From contig OY540821.1 of NCBI GenBank assembly GCA_961205875.1, positions 2,790,001 to 2,854,000 on the forward strand: a DNA stretch of 64,000 nt, read 5' to 3'. Positions 43,346 to 54,900 of the stretch are shown here, in pieces. A program made the translations under genes and the position numbers. The stretch is from Sialis fuliginosa. Its lineage: Eukaryota; Arthropoda; Insecta; Megaloptera; Sialidae. The notes below the pieces were generated by a model. It saw nothing but the letters and a program-made list of their open reading frames with translations. It ran no database searches and was not told the DNA's origin. Each line of letters opens with the position of its first letter. Position 1 is the first letter of the stretch.

Positions 43346-45289
43346 TCACTCAGGAGCGGGCTTTAGGTCGTTGACGTGCCAAACACCTTTGTCATTTCCT
43401 TCTTCGTCTTCTAGTTCGTACGTTACCATCGACTTCTTTCGTCGTATGGTGTACGGTCCGGTGAATTTTGGTGCAAGCTTTGCCGAGAAATATCTGGCCG
43501 CATCCGAAATCGCAAAGTTACGTTTCCACACTCTTTCACCTGGATAATACTCTACCACTCTACGACGTAAGTTGTATCGGTCCGCAGCTCTTAAGTTAGC
43601 CGCTTGGAGATTCTTGGTCACGTCAGCGTACAGCTCTTTATGTTTATTTGCTTTGTCATCGTCACCCACTGGATTATGAAACTCTGCCGTAGCGTGATGA
43701 AGACTCCCGTCCAAAGTACATTCCCGTCCAAAGTTTAAGTAGTAGGGTGTGTGTCTCGTGGCCTCGTGTTTTGCCGTGCGTAACGCGCAAGCGTACTTAG
43801 CGAGATCCACATCCCATGTCCTGTGATTATCGTTTACAAAAGACGCTATCATCGTTTTGATCACCCTGTTCACCCGTTCGGTAGGATTCGCCTGGGGGTG
43901 ATATGCTGCATTATAAAGAATCTTGAAATTATATGTCTTCGCCATTGCCTTGAACTCTTTACTTGTATATTGAACTCCGTTATCTACAATAACTGACTCT
44001 GGAGCTCCAAACATTAAAATAACATCGTTCTCGATATGGTGACATACAGATCGAGCCGTTGCGGCACGAAGGGGGAACAATAACACAAATTTGCTGAAAC
44101 AATCAGTTACCACTAGTATGTACATGAAACCTTTAGATGACCTTGGCAGCGGGCCAATCAAGTCCGAACTAAAGCGTTGCCATGGACGGCTTAATGGTGG
44201 TCTGATACCCATATGTCCTGCTGGAGGCTTCTGTTCCACTTTATACTGCTGACAAACTTTACAACGTCGGACATATCGCGCTATGTCAGCTTTCATCTTT
44301 GGCCAAAAATATAATTGCGCCACTCGATGGAAAGTTTTGTACACCCCTAAATGGCCAGCAGTAGGAGCATCATGGCAGTCTTGTATCGCCTGTAAGCGGC
44401 ATTCCTTCGGCAATACCTTTTTCCAGCAATCAACCGTGTCATTGGCGTTGACATTGCGACTATCCACGTGCTTCCAGAGGACTCCTTCCGAAAGTCTCCA
44501 CTGAGGGTACTCTAAGGGACGATTCTCAATTACCTCAGCCATTTTTAGATACCATCGGTCTTTTATTCTCGTTGGGATGGTTACGAGATCTAGAACAGGT
44601 ACTGACCTTGAAAGATAATCGGGGACAATGTGTTCTTTACCTTTTCGGTGAATAATATCAAAGTCAAATTGTTGGAGGCGTACTGCCCATCGCGCAAGAC
44701 GACCTTGAGGCTCTTTCAGATTATTTAACCATACCAGCGAATGATGGTCGGTCACCACGGTGAAATGATAACCCTCGAGATATGGGCGGAATTTTTCCAC
44801 AGCCCATATCACGGCTAGACATTCCCGTTCGGTGGTAGAAAAGTTCCTTTCGGCTTTCGTGAGAGATCTGCTCGCGTAACAAATGACTTTCTCCGTGTCT
44901 GCCACTCGTTGCGTCAACACAGCCCCAATGCCAAAAGCGGATGCATCAGTCTGCACCAGGAAAGGCAAATTGAAGTCCGGGCAGCATAATATAGGTGCTG
45001 ATATCAGATGTTCCTGTATCGCACGTACTGCTTCGTCACATGCGGCACTCCAATTCCATCTAACCTTCTTCGATAAAAGTGCAGTCAAGGGAGCTAACAC
45101 CGTTGAAAAATGTGGGATGAATCTGCGATACCAAGACGCCATACCTACCAGTCTACGGACGTCAGTGACGGAATTTGGTTTTGGTAGCCGCAGTATAGCC
45201 TCAACTTTTTCTGGATCTACTCGCAGTCCCCGTTCATCGACAATGTACCCGAGATACTTCAGTGAAGGTCGACAGAACTGACACTTATC
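43346..45289 (-). pseudogene. pol: Pol, downstream part: end of RT, RNase H, integrase
   Basis: This is the 3' part of pol after the frameshift near 45,289. Numbering from the in-frame ATG at 45,142: RNase H has TDAS (65-68), ERE (106-108) and TDHH (131-134). The integrase zinc region has H257, H264, C294 and C297. The catalytic triad is D327 (SSDLIG), D387 (VDNG) and E422, the last two 35 residues apart. A GPY-type motif (FTGPYTI) lies near the C-terminus, before the stop at 43,346. The internal ATG is not a real start, because the thumb and connection of RT lie upstream in the same frame. All key residues of RNase H and integrase are present. Without the frameshift upstream this would be part of a single Pol polyprotein. 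Confidence 0.9.
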
Positions 45290-46499
45290 CTCTACTCAGT
45301 GTAAGGTTGGAATTTTGTAATTTCATCAGAACCCGGTCTAAAATTTTTAGGTGTTCTTCGAACGTCGGTGTTATGATGATGATGTCATCTAAATAGACGA
45401 ACACATGTGGTTCTAATTCAGGCCCCATAACTCTATCTATCAGTCTCTGCCAGGTCGCCGGTGAATTATGCAACCCGAACGGCATACGTCGGAATTGAAA
45501 AAGACCTCTCCCTGGGACCGTGAATGCAGTCTTCTCTTTGGAACTATCAGCCATGGGCACTTGCCAATAAGCAGATTTGATGTCCAAAGAAGATAAATAG
45601 CGGGCGTCTTTCAATCGATCCAAGATTGTAGACACGAAAGGCAAAGGGTATGCATCCTTTTTCGTAACTGCATTTACCTTCCGATAATCCACGCAGAATC
45701 TATAGCTGCCATCTTTCTTCTTCACAAGCAAAATAGGTGAAGACCAGGCTGAATTTGACGGTTCTACTATTCCCTCTTCCAACATCTTTTGTAGTTCACT
45801 GTTGATACACTGTTGTATGGCAGGCGAAACCGGATAATACCGCTGCTTGATTGGAGTAGCGTCCGTTAATATTTCGTGCTGCACCATCTGTGTACAGCCT
45901 AACTTGTTACCTATCCGTTTAAAATAATTATTGACTAAGCCATCTAACTGGTTACGTTGAGAAGGCGACAGGTTGCTTTGAAGATACTCTTCCGTGTGAA
46001 TGGAATCTATATTGATATCGGTAGAAAATAGCCACTTACCATTTCGTAGATCAGGTACTATGCCCATACTTGTCCAAAAATCGAGGCCTAAGATCAGCGT
46101 ATGCGGTAAAGTTGGTACTACGACTATATCAATAATTTTGGTCTTACCCATCAAAGTTATAGGAGTAGAAATTGACCCTATACTAGCATGTTGATTACCA
46201 TCGGCTACCGTGCAAAAAGGTTTATCACCAACATTCACTGAACAATTCAGATTCAAGAGAAAATGATACCCTTCTGTACCTACAATGGTACGCGATGCTC
46301 CAGAATCTAGAAGTCCTAAAATTTTGCAACCTAAAATGGCTACTTCTAAATAAGGCCTATCGTCGGGCGGTGAAGATGAAAGAACATAGTCTAATGCTAA
46401 TTTCGTTCGATCCTCAAATTTCTGTTTCGCCCATCGATCTAAACAATCAGGTCGCGACAATTGTTGGGACGATTTACGACCTTTGATCGCCCCCACTAT
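45285..46499 (-). pseudogene. pol: Pol, upstream part: protease and reverse transcriptase, frameshifted
   Basis: The frame begins in the -1 frame at the end of gag. Numbered from the GTG codon at 46,496, it has an aspartic protease motif DSGAS (64-68) followed by LILGLDF (134-140). The reverse transcriptase shows KKKDGSYRFCVDYR (259-272), LDIKSAYWQVP (304-314), FGLHNSPATWQ (340-350) and the catalytic YLDD (368-371). The frame stops at 45,285. One additional G around 45,289-45,290 is the likely cause, because the neighbouring frame continues the RT thumb without a gap. Protease and the RT palm are intact by motif. Confidence 0.9.
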
Positions 46500-47797
46500 T
46501 CGTTTCCCGATGTTCTTCGGTATTTAGAGCACTTAGGGCAGTTAGCACGCAGTACGTCCCGCTGACCACATCCAAAGCAGAACAGTTTTGGTCGCCGATC
46601 GCACTTGCGATGAAAATGCCCCTCCTGATCGCAGTTCCAACATTTCTTGTTCGAAGTTCCGTCTGTACGTATTGCATGTACTGGTATAGGTTTTCGTGAG
46701 CTTTTGTATGCTAAATCGGGCTCTAAAGCCTTACGGCTGGTTGATGGTGCCATAAAAGCGTCAATGTTAGCCTTGCTAACCTCTAATTGGCGACATAGTC
46801 TTACCAGATGTTCAACAGACGTAATGTCCGTTAGACTCAGCTGCGCCTGATAGAAAGGAGATATATTTTTCCTTATGATTCTGATCTTGGCTTCTTCTGT
46901 TAGCGCAAAAGTCAAACGCTCGAAGAGATTGCTCATCACCGCTACATAAAATCCGATTGATTCGTCCGAACCTTGAGTGCGACTACGTATCTCGTTCAAG
47001 AGTCGTTCATTGTAATCGTGTGGTTGGAACTCTAATTTCAGCTCTTGCACAAGTTCTTCCCAGCTATGGACCTTGCGACGAATGGCTCTAAACCAGATTG
47101 AAGCTCGTCCGGAAAATAGGTCGAATGCGGAAAACCATAACTGGACTTTGGATATATTTCGGGCGTACGACAATTCCTCAACGCGCTCTAAAAAGGCATT
47201 AACGCTCTCTGTCGCTTCGCCACTAAATGTGCAGTTCCACTGCGACACCGGAATGGACTTAACTGGAGATGAAAATGAAGAATTATGTAATACTCTCTCA
47301 TTTAAATCTATGTCTACCAACGACCGGTTTGCATTTTCCAACAGCATGGAGAATTCAGGAAAAGTAGGATCTGCGGCAGGAAGTTCCGGTGGTCCCACAA
47401 CCTCTTTATTAAATTTTTGATCAATATCAGATTGTAATGAAAATAAATTCGTTAATAATTCCGCGCGAATATCCGATTGACCCTCGTCTTTAAGAGACAA
47501 CCTATTTATTCGTCCCAAAAGATGAGATAGCTTGGTTTCAATTTTTTTTTGTACCCCGTCACCACTAGTAAATTCGGAAGCGATAAGTTCTTTAACTTCG
47601 TTAAATTTCGAACGAATTGTTTTAATTTCATCGGCTTCATTGATGTTTGATTTTGGGAAAGTGATCGCATTTCCCTCTTTTTCCAGCTTTAAAATCGCCC
47701 GTAAACTTTTACGCATTTGATCTACGGTACCGACAGCTAGACCACGCCACTGAAGTTCGTACTGTAATTCGTCCTGAGATAGTCGATATATATCCAT
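46496..47797 (-). CDS. gag: Gag polyprotein
   Basis: It encodes 433 residues from the ATG at 47,797; an upstream in-frame extension has no ATG. The N-terminus (LSQDELQYELQWRGL...) resembles a SAP-like segment found in some retroelement Gag proteins. The middle carries a retrotransposon Gag/capsid domain (WNCTFSGEATESV... SWEELVQELKLEF...). Near the C-terminus is a canonical CCHC zinc knuckle C-x2-C-x4-H-x4-C (residues about 386-399). A second knuckle (about 407-420) has valine where histidine is expected. Gag forms the particle and binds element RNA. The frame is intact, and the product would continue into Pol by -1 frameshifting at its end. Confidence 0.92.
   Translation of the reverse strand: MDIYRLSQDELQYELQWRGLAVGTVDQMRKSLRAILKLEKEGNAITFPKSNINEADEIKTIRSKFNEVKELIASEFTSGDGVQKKIETKLSHLLGRINRLSLKDEGQSDIRAELLTNLFSLQSDIDQKFNKEVVGPPELPAADPTFPEFSMLLENANRSLVDIDLNERVLHNSSFSSPVKSIPVSQWNCTFSGEATESVNAFLERVEELSYARNISKVQLWFSAFDLFSGRASIWFRAIRRKVHSWEELVQELKLEFQPHDYNERLLNEIRSRTQGSDESIGFYVAVMSNLFERLTFALTEEAKIRIIRKNISPFYQAQLSLTDITSVEHLVRLCRQLEVSKANIDAFMAPSTSRKALEPDLAYKSSRKPIPVHAIRTDGTSNKKCWNCDQEGHFHRKCDRRPKLFCFGCGQRDVLRANCPKCSKYRRTSGNE
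46502..46508 (-). promoter_or_regulatory. Gag-Pol -1 ribosomal slippery site GGGAAAC
   Basis: On the minus strand the heptamer reads G GGA AAC in the gag frame, three nucleotides before the gag stop TAG at 46,498-46,496. Pol is open in the -1 frame across it. This matches the X XXY YYZ rule for programmed -1 frameshifting. A downstream stem or pseudoknot was not worked out. Confidence 0.82.
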
Positions 47798-48732
47798 CTT
47801 ACTTAAGGTAACACACAAGAAAATACTCAGTAACTATAACACAATATCCAATTGCCCAATTCGGTAATACAGTTATAAGCACATAAATTGTAAAAACAAA
47901 AATAATAACCAAAATATGAGATCTATAAATCTGTAAGGTTGATATACATGAACCAATATATAGTATTTCTAACTCAAATCCGTTAACAAAGATAATATCA
48001 ATATTATTAATTAAATAATTATACCTCTATGATTGTACAACCCTGAAAATTCAAAATATTTTTAATATCTGAACATTACTACATATCCCTGAAAATTTAA
48101 CTTAATTTAATATAATCAATATCTTTTAGCCTTAACAACAGTAATAAACATTAAATACTTATCTTTGCAATCTAATTACAATTAATACTAATCCAGAATT
48201 ATTAAACTCTATACCAATACTGTTTATAGTTTTACATTCTAAATCAATATACGTATTTCTTTTTCTTAAATACTAAACAAAAATTATCATTAAATTTCTT
48301 CAAAAACAAATATTAATAAATTGCATAAAATAAACGAAAATATTCATTTTATACAATAAACGTTATCTTTAAATAAGACAATAAAATGTCTTTAAATAAT
48401 AATAAATAACCATTAATTTTAATTACATACACTTTGAAATAATTAACATGATAATAATTTATGCAATAAACATGTTCAAGTATAAATCAATTTTAAATTT
48501 AAATTATTAATTGGAGGTAGGTTCACACAAAAATTTTTATTTATTTTTTTAAGTTTATCACTTTAATTTTTAAGATAACAATAAGACACAACAATGCACT
48601 ATCTTCAATTCTTCATAACTCGACTGCGAAACTCCATCCACAATTTTGGAATACACAATATTGAATTTAAAAATTTTAAGTCACAAAGTATTTAATTTTA
48701 CAATTTCGGCCTTATATTCCTCACCAATTTAT
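47798..48732 (-). other. Retrotransposon 5' leader
   Basis: AT-rich non-coding sequence between the primer-binding site and gag. No open frame of interest or clear structure is seen. It would hold packaging signals. Confidence 0.6.
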
Positions 48733-48751
48733 GTCCCACGTTTGGTCGCCA
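48733..48751 (-). promoter_or_regulatory. Primer-binding site (tRNA not identified)
   Basis: On the minus strand this reads TGGCGACCAAACGTGGGAC, beginning with the TGG that pairs with a tRNA CCA end. It lies 7 nt inside the 5' LTR. The first eight bases equal those of the tRNA-Arg site known for mdg1-type elements; the rest differs, so the tRNA is uncertain. Confidence 0.7.
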
Positions 48752-48758
48752 AATCTAT

Positions 48759-48954
48759 TGCTACACTTTTCAATAGCATTCTCACGTTGTCCTCTAGCTC
48801 AGGCGAAGGTTGGGTGGTTCGGGTGAGGGTCGTGAAATTAATAGAGCCGAAATTTAATATTATAATATTATTTATTTACAGTTTTAAAAAAAAAAAATGT
48901 TTGGGCGCCGGCGTATCATCAATTGCCTACCTAATACGATTTTGAAATGTAACA
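48759..48954 (-). repeat. 5' LTR with 726-bp internal deletion
   Basis: At 196 bp it matches both ends of the 922-bp LTR (TGCTACA... and ...TGTAACA) with two differences. 'gggcgcc' is joined directly to 'ggcgtatc', with a 2-bp CC microhomology. Both LTRs are copied from one template, so the loss came after integration. It should have removed most of U3 and therefore the promoter. Confidence 0.88.
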
Positions 48955-51900
48955 AGCTTGAAATATTTTTTTATATAATCAGTGTTTAATGCTCTTTCAT
49001 ATGAAATAAGAATCGAGTGGTGTCAATCACGTTGAATATTTATAATTGCATTTTTATTAAAAAAACGAGCGCGCGCCGCTAATAAAGTGAATTTATAATT
49101 AGCAGCCAGCTTCATCGCAAAACGTTAGAAGCTTGAAATATTTTTTTATATAATCAGTGTTTAATGCTCTTTCATATGAAATAAGAATCGAGTGGTGTCA
49201 ATCACGTTGAATATTTATAATTGCATTTTTATTAAAAAAACGAGCGCGCGCCGCTAATAAAGTGAATTTATAATTAGCAGCCAGCTTAATCGAAAAACGT
49301 TAGAAGCTTGAAGTATTTTTTTATATAATCAGTGTTTAATGCTCTTTCATATGAAATAAGAATCGAGTGGTGTCAATCACGTTGAATATTTATAATTGCA
49401 TTTTTATTAAAAAAACGAGCGCGCGCCGCTAATAAAGTGAATTTATAATTAGCAGCCAGCTTCATCGCAAAACGTTAGAAGCTTGAAATATTTTTTTATA
49501 TAATCAGTGTTTAATGCTCTTTCATATGAAATAAGAATCGAGTAGTGTCAATCACGTTGAATATTTATAATTGCATTTTCATTAAAAAAACGAGCGCGCG
49601 CCGCTAATAAAGTGAATTTATAATTAGCAGCCAGCTTCATCGCAAAACGTTAGAAGCTTGAAATATTTTTTTTTTTAATCAGTGTTTAATGCTCTTTCAT
49701 ATAAAATAAGAATCGAGTGGTGTCAAACACGTTGAATATTTATAATTGCATTTTTATTAAAAAAACGAGCGCGCGCCGCTTATAATGTGAATTTATAATT
49801 AGCAGCCAGCTTCATCGCAAAACGTTAGAAGCTTGAAATATTTTTTTATATAATCGGTTTTTAATGCTCTTTCATATGAAATAAGAATCGAGTGGTGTCA
49901 ATCACGTTGAATATTTATAATTGCATTTTTATTAAAAAAACGAGCGCGCGCCGCTAATAAAGTGAATTTATAATTAGCAGCCAGTTTCATCGCAAAACGT
50001 TACAAGCTTGAAATATTTTTTTATATAATCGGTTTTTAATGCTCTTTCATATGAAATAAGAATCGAGTGGTGTCAATCACGTTGAATATTTATAATTGCA
50101 TTTTTATTAAAAAAAACGAGCGCGCGCCGCTAATAAAGTGAATTTATAATTAGCAGCCAGCTTCATCGCAAAACGTTAGAAGCTTGAAATATTTTTTTAT
50201 ATAATCAGTGTTTAATGCTCTTTCATATGAAATAAGAATCGAGTGGTGTCAATCACGTTGAATATTTATAATTGCATTTTTATTAAAAAAACGAGCGCGC
50301 GCCGCTAATAAAGTGAATTTATAATTAGCAGCCAGTTTCATCGCAAAACGTTACAAGCTTGAAATATTTTTTTATATAATCAGTGTTTAATGCTCTTTCA
50401 TATGAAATAAGAATCGAGTGGTGTCAATCACGTTGAATATTTATAATTGCATTTTCATTAAAAAAACGAGCGCGCGCCGCTAATAAAGTGAATTTATAAT
50501 TAGCAGCCAGCTTCATCGCAAAACGTTAGAAGCTTGAAATATTTTTTTTTTTAATCAGTGTTTAATGCTCTTTCATATAAAATAAGAATCGAGTGGTGTC
50601 AAACACGTTGAATATTTATAATTGCATTTTTATTAAAAAAACGAGCGCGCGCCGCTTATAATGTGAATTTATAATTAGCAGCCAGCTTCATCGCAAAACG
50701 TTAGAAGCTTGAAATATTTTTTTATATAATCGGTTTTTAATGCTCTTTCATATGAAATAAGAATCGAGTGGTGTCAATCACGTTGAATATTTATAATTGC
50801 ATTTTTATTAAAAAAACGAGCGCGCGCCGCTAATAAAGTGAATTTATAATTAGCAGCCAGTTTCATCGCAAAACGTTACAAGCTTGAAATATTTTTTTAT
50901 ATAATCGGTTTTTAATGCTCTTTCATATGAAATAAGAATCGAGTGGTGTCAATCACGTTGAATATTTATAATTGCATTTTTATTAAAAAAAACGAGCGCG
51001 CGCCGCTAATAAAGTGAATTTATAATTAGCAGCCAGCTTCATCGCAAAACGTTAGAAGCTTGAAATATTTTTTAATATAATCAGTGTTTAATGCTCTTTC
51101 ATATGAAATAAGAATCGAGTGGTGTCAATCACGTTGAATATTTATAATTGCATTTTTATTAAAAAAACGAGCGCGCGCCGCTAATAAAGTGAATTTATAA
51201 TTAGCAGCCAGCTTAATCGAAAAACGTTAGAAGCTTGAAGTATTTTTTTATATAATCAGTGTTTAATGCTCTTTCATATGAAATAAGTATCGAGTGGTGT
51301 CAATCACGTTGAATATTTATAATTGCATTTTTATTAAAAAAACGAGCGCGCGCCGCTAATAAAGTGAATTTATAATTAGCAGCCAGCTTCATCGCAAAAC
51401 GTTACAAGCTTGAAATATTTTTTTATATAATCAGTGTTTAATGCTCTTTCATATGAAATAAGAATCGAGTGGTGTCAATCACGTTGAATATTTATAATTG
51501 CATTTTTATTAAAAAAACGAGCGCGCGCCGCTTATAATGTGAATTTATAATTAGCAGCCAGCTTCATCGCAAAACGTTAGAAGCTTGAAATATTTTTTTA
51601 TATAATCGGTTTTTAATGCTCTTTCATATGAAATAAGAATAGTGTGGTGTCAATCACGTTGAATATTTATAATTGCATTTTTATTAAAAAAACGAGCGCG
51701 CGTCGCTTATAATGTGAATTTATAATTAGCAACCAGCTTCATTGCAAAACGTTACAAGCTTGAAATATTTTTTTATATAATCGGTGTTTAATGCTCTTTC
51801 ATATGAAATAAGAATCGAGTGGTGTCAATCACGTTGAATATTTATAATTGCATTTTTATTAAAAAAACGAGCGCGCGCCGCTAATAATGTGAAATTATAA

Positions 51901-54900
51901 TTAGCAGCCAGCTTCATCGCAAAACGTTAGAAGCTTGAAATATTTTTTTATATAATCATATGAAATAAGAATCGAGTGGTGTCAATCACGTTGAATATTT
52001 ATAATTGCATTTTTATTAAAAAAACGAGCGCGCGCCGCTTATAATGTGAATTTATAATTAGCAGCCAGCTTCATCGCAAAACGTTAGAAGCTTGAAATAT
52101 TTTTTTATATAATCGGTTTTTAATGCTCTTTCATATGAAATAAGAATAGTGTGGTGTCAATCACGTTGAATATTTATAATTGCATTTTTATTAAAAAAAC
52201 GAGCGCGCGCCGCTTATAATGTGAATTTATAATTAGCAACCAGCTTCATTGCAAAACGTTACAAGCTTGAAATATTTTTTTATATAATCGGTTTTTAATG
52301 CTCTCTCATATGAAATAAGAATCGAGTGGTGTCAATCACGTTGAATATTTATAATTGCATTTTTATTAAAAAAAACGAGCGCGCGCCGCTAATAAAGTGA
52401 ATTTATAATTAGCAGCCAGCTTCATCGCAAAACGTTACAAGCTTGAAATATTTTTTTATATAATCAGTGTTTAATGCTCTTTCATATGAAATAAGAATCG
52501 AGTGGTGTCAATCACGTTGAATATTTATAATTGCATTTTTATTAAAAAAACGAGCGCGCGCCGCTAATAAAGTGAATTTATAATTAGCAGCCAGCTTCAT
52601 CGCAAAACGTTACAAGCTTGAAATATTTTTTTATATAATCAGTGTTTAATGCTCTTTCATATGAAATAAGAATCGAGTGGTGTCAATCACGTAGAATATT
52701 TATAATTGCATTTTTATTAAAAAAACGAGCGCGCGCCGCTAATAAAGTGAATTTATAATTAGCAGCCAGCTTAATCGAAAAACGTTAGAAGCTTGAAGTA
52801 TTTTTTTATATAATCAGTGTTTAATGCTCTTTCATATGAAATAAGAATCGAGTGGTGTCAATCACGTTGAATATTTATAATTGCATTTTTATTAAAAAAA
52901 CGAGCGCGCGCCGCTAATAAAGTGAATTTATAATTAGCAGCCAGCTTCATCGCAAAACGTTAGAAGCTTGAAATATTTTTTTATATAATCAGTGTTTAAT
53001 GCTCTTTCATATGAAATAAGAATCGAGTGGTGTCAATCACGTTGAATATTTATAATTGCATTTTCATTAAAAAAACGAGCGCGCGCCGCTAATAAAGTGA
53101 ATTTATAATTAGCAGCCAGCTTAATCGAAAAACGTTAGAAGCTTGAAGTATTTTTTTATATAATCAGTGTTTAATGCTCTTTCATATGAAATAAGAATCG
53201 AGTGGTGTCAATCACGTTGAATATTTATAATTGCATTTTTATTAAAAGAACGAGCGCGCGCCGCTAATAAAGTGAATTTATAATTAGCAGCCAGCTTCAT
53301 CGCAAAACGTTAGAAGCTTGAAATATTTTTTTATATAATCAGTGTTTAATGCTCTTTCATATGAAATAAGAATCGAGTGGTGTCAATCACGTTGAATATT
53401 TATAATTGCATTTTCATTAAAAAAACGAGCGCGCGCCGCTTATAATGTGAATTTATAATTAGCAGCCAGCTTCATCGCAAAACGTTAGAAGCTTGAAATA
53501 TTTTTTTATATAATCGGTTTTTAATGCTCTTTCATATGAAATAAGAATCGAGTGGTGTCAATCACGTTGAATATTTATAATTGCATTTTTATTAAAAAAA
53601 CGAGCGCGCGCCGCTAATAAAGTGAATTTATAATTAGCAGCCAGTTTCATCGCAAAACGTTACAAGCTTGAAATATTTTTTTATATAATCGGTTTTTAAT
53701 GCTCTTTCATATGAAATAAGAATCGAGTGGTGTCAATCACGTTGAATATTTATAATTGCATTTTTATTAAAAAAAACGAGCGCGCGCCGCTAATAAAGTG
53801 AATTTATAATTAGCAGCCAGCTTCATCGCAAAACGTTAGAAGCTTGAAATATTTTTTTATATAATCAGTGTTTAATGCTCTTTCATATGAAATAAGAATC
53901 GAGTGGTGTCAATCACGTTGAATATTTATAATTGCATTTTTATTAAAAAAACGAGCGCGCGCCGCTAATAAAGTGAATTTATAATTAGCAGCCAGCTTCA
54001 TCGCAAAACGTTACAAGCTTGAAATATTTTTTTATATAATCAGTGTTTAATGCTCTTTCATATGAAATAAGAATCGAGTGGTGTCAATCACGTTGAATAT
54101 TTATAATTGCATTTTTATTAAAAAAACGAGCGCGCGCCGCTAATAAAGTGAATTTATAATTAGCAGCCAGCTTAATCGAAAAACGTTAGAAGCTTGAAGT
54201 ATTTTTTTATATAATCAGTGTTTAATGCTCTTTCATATGAAATAAGAATCGAGTGGTGTCATTCACGTTGAATATTTATAATTGCATTTTTATTAAAAAA
54301 ACGAGCGCGCGCCGCTAATAAAGTGAATTTATAATTAGCAGCCAGCTTCATCGCAAAACGTTACAAGCTTGAAATATTTTTTTATATAATCAGTGTTTAA
54401 TGCTCTTTCATATGAAATAAGAATCGAGTGGTGTCAATCACGTTGAATATTTATAATTGCAATTTTATTAAAAAAACGAGCGCGCGCCGCTTATAATGTG
54501 AATTTATAATTAGCAGCCAGCTTCATCGCAAAACGTTAGAAGCTTGAAATATTTTTTTATATAATCGGTTTTTAATGCTCTTTCATATGAAATAAGAATA
54601 GTGTGGTGTCAATCACGTTGAATATTTATAATTGCATTTTTATTAAAAAAACGAGCGCGCGTCGCTTATAATGTGAATTTATAATTAGCAACCAGCTTCA
54701 TTGCAAAACGTTACAAGCTTGAAATATTTTTTTATATAATCGGTGTTTAATGCTCTTTCATATGAAATAAGAATCGAGTGGTGTCAATCACGTTGAATAT
54801 TTATAATTGCATTTTTATTAAAAAAACGAGCGCGCGCCGCTAATAATGTGAAATTATAATTAGCAGCCAGCTTCATCGCAAAACGTTAGAAGCTTGAAAT

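Larger units (their letters stand above)
42261..48954 (-). mobile_element. Ty3/Gypsy LTR retrotransposon, nearly complete
   Basis: The element is 6,694 bp on the minus strand. Order in its own direction: shortened 5' LTR, primer-binding site, AT-rich leader, gag, slippery site, pol (protease, reverse transcriptase, RNase H, integrase), polypurine tract, full 3' LTR. The RT-RNase H-integrase order defines Ty3/Gypsy. No envelope-like frame is present. The shared parts of the LTRs differ at two positions, implying a young insertion. One frameshift in pol and a large deletion in the 5' LTR indicate it is not autonomous now. Confidence 0.93.

Noticed and set aside
43326-47720. Plus-strand frames of 60-130 codons across the retrotransposon
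   Set aside because: Antisense shadows of gag and pol.
42261-48954. Endogenous retrovirus with envelope
   Set aside because: After integrase there are only about 160 bp before the 3' LTR, so there is no room for an env frame.
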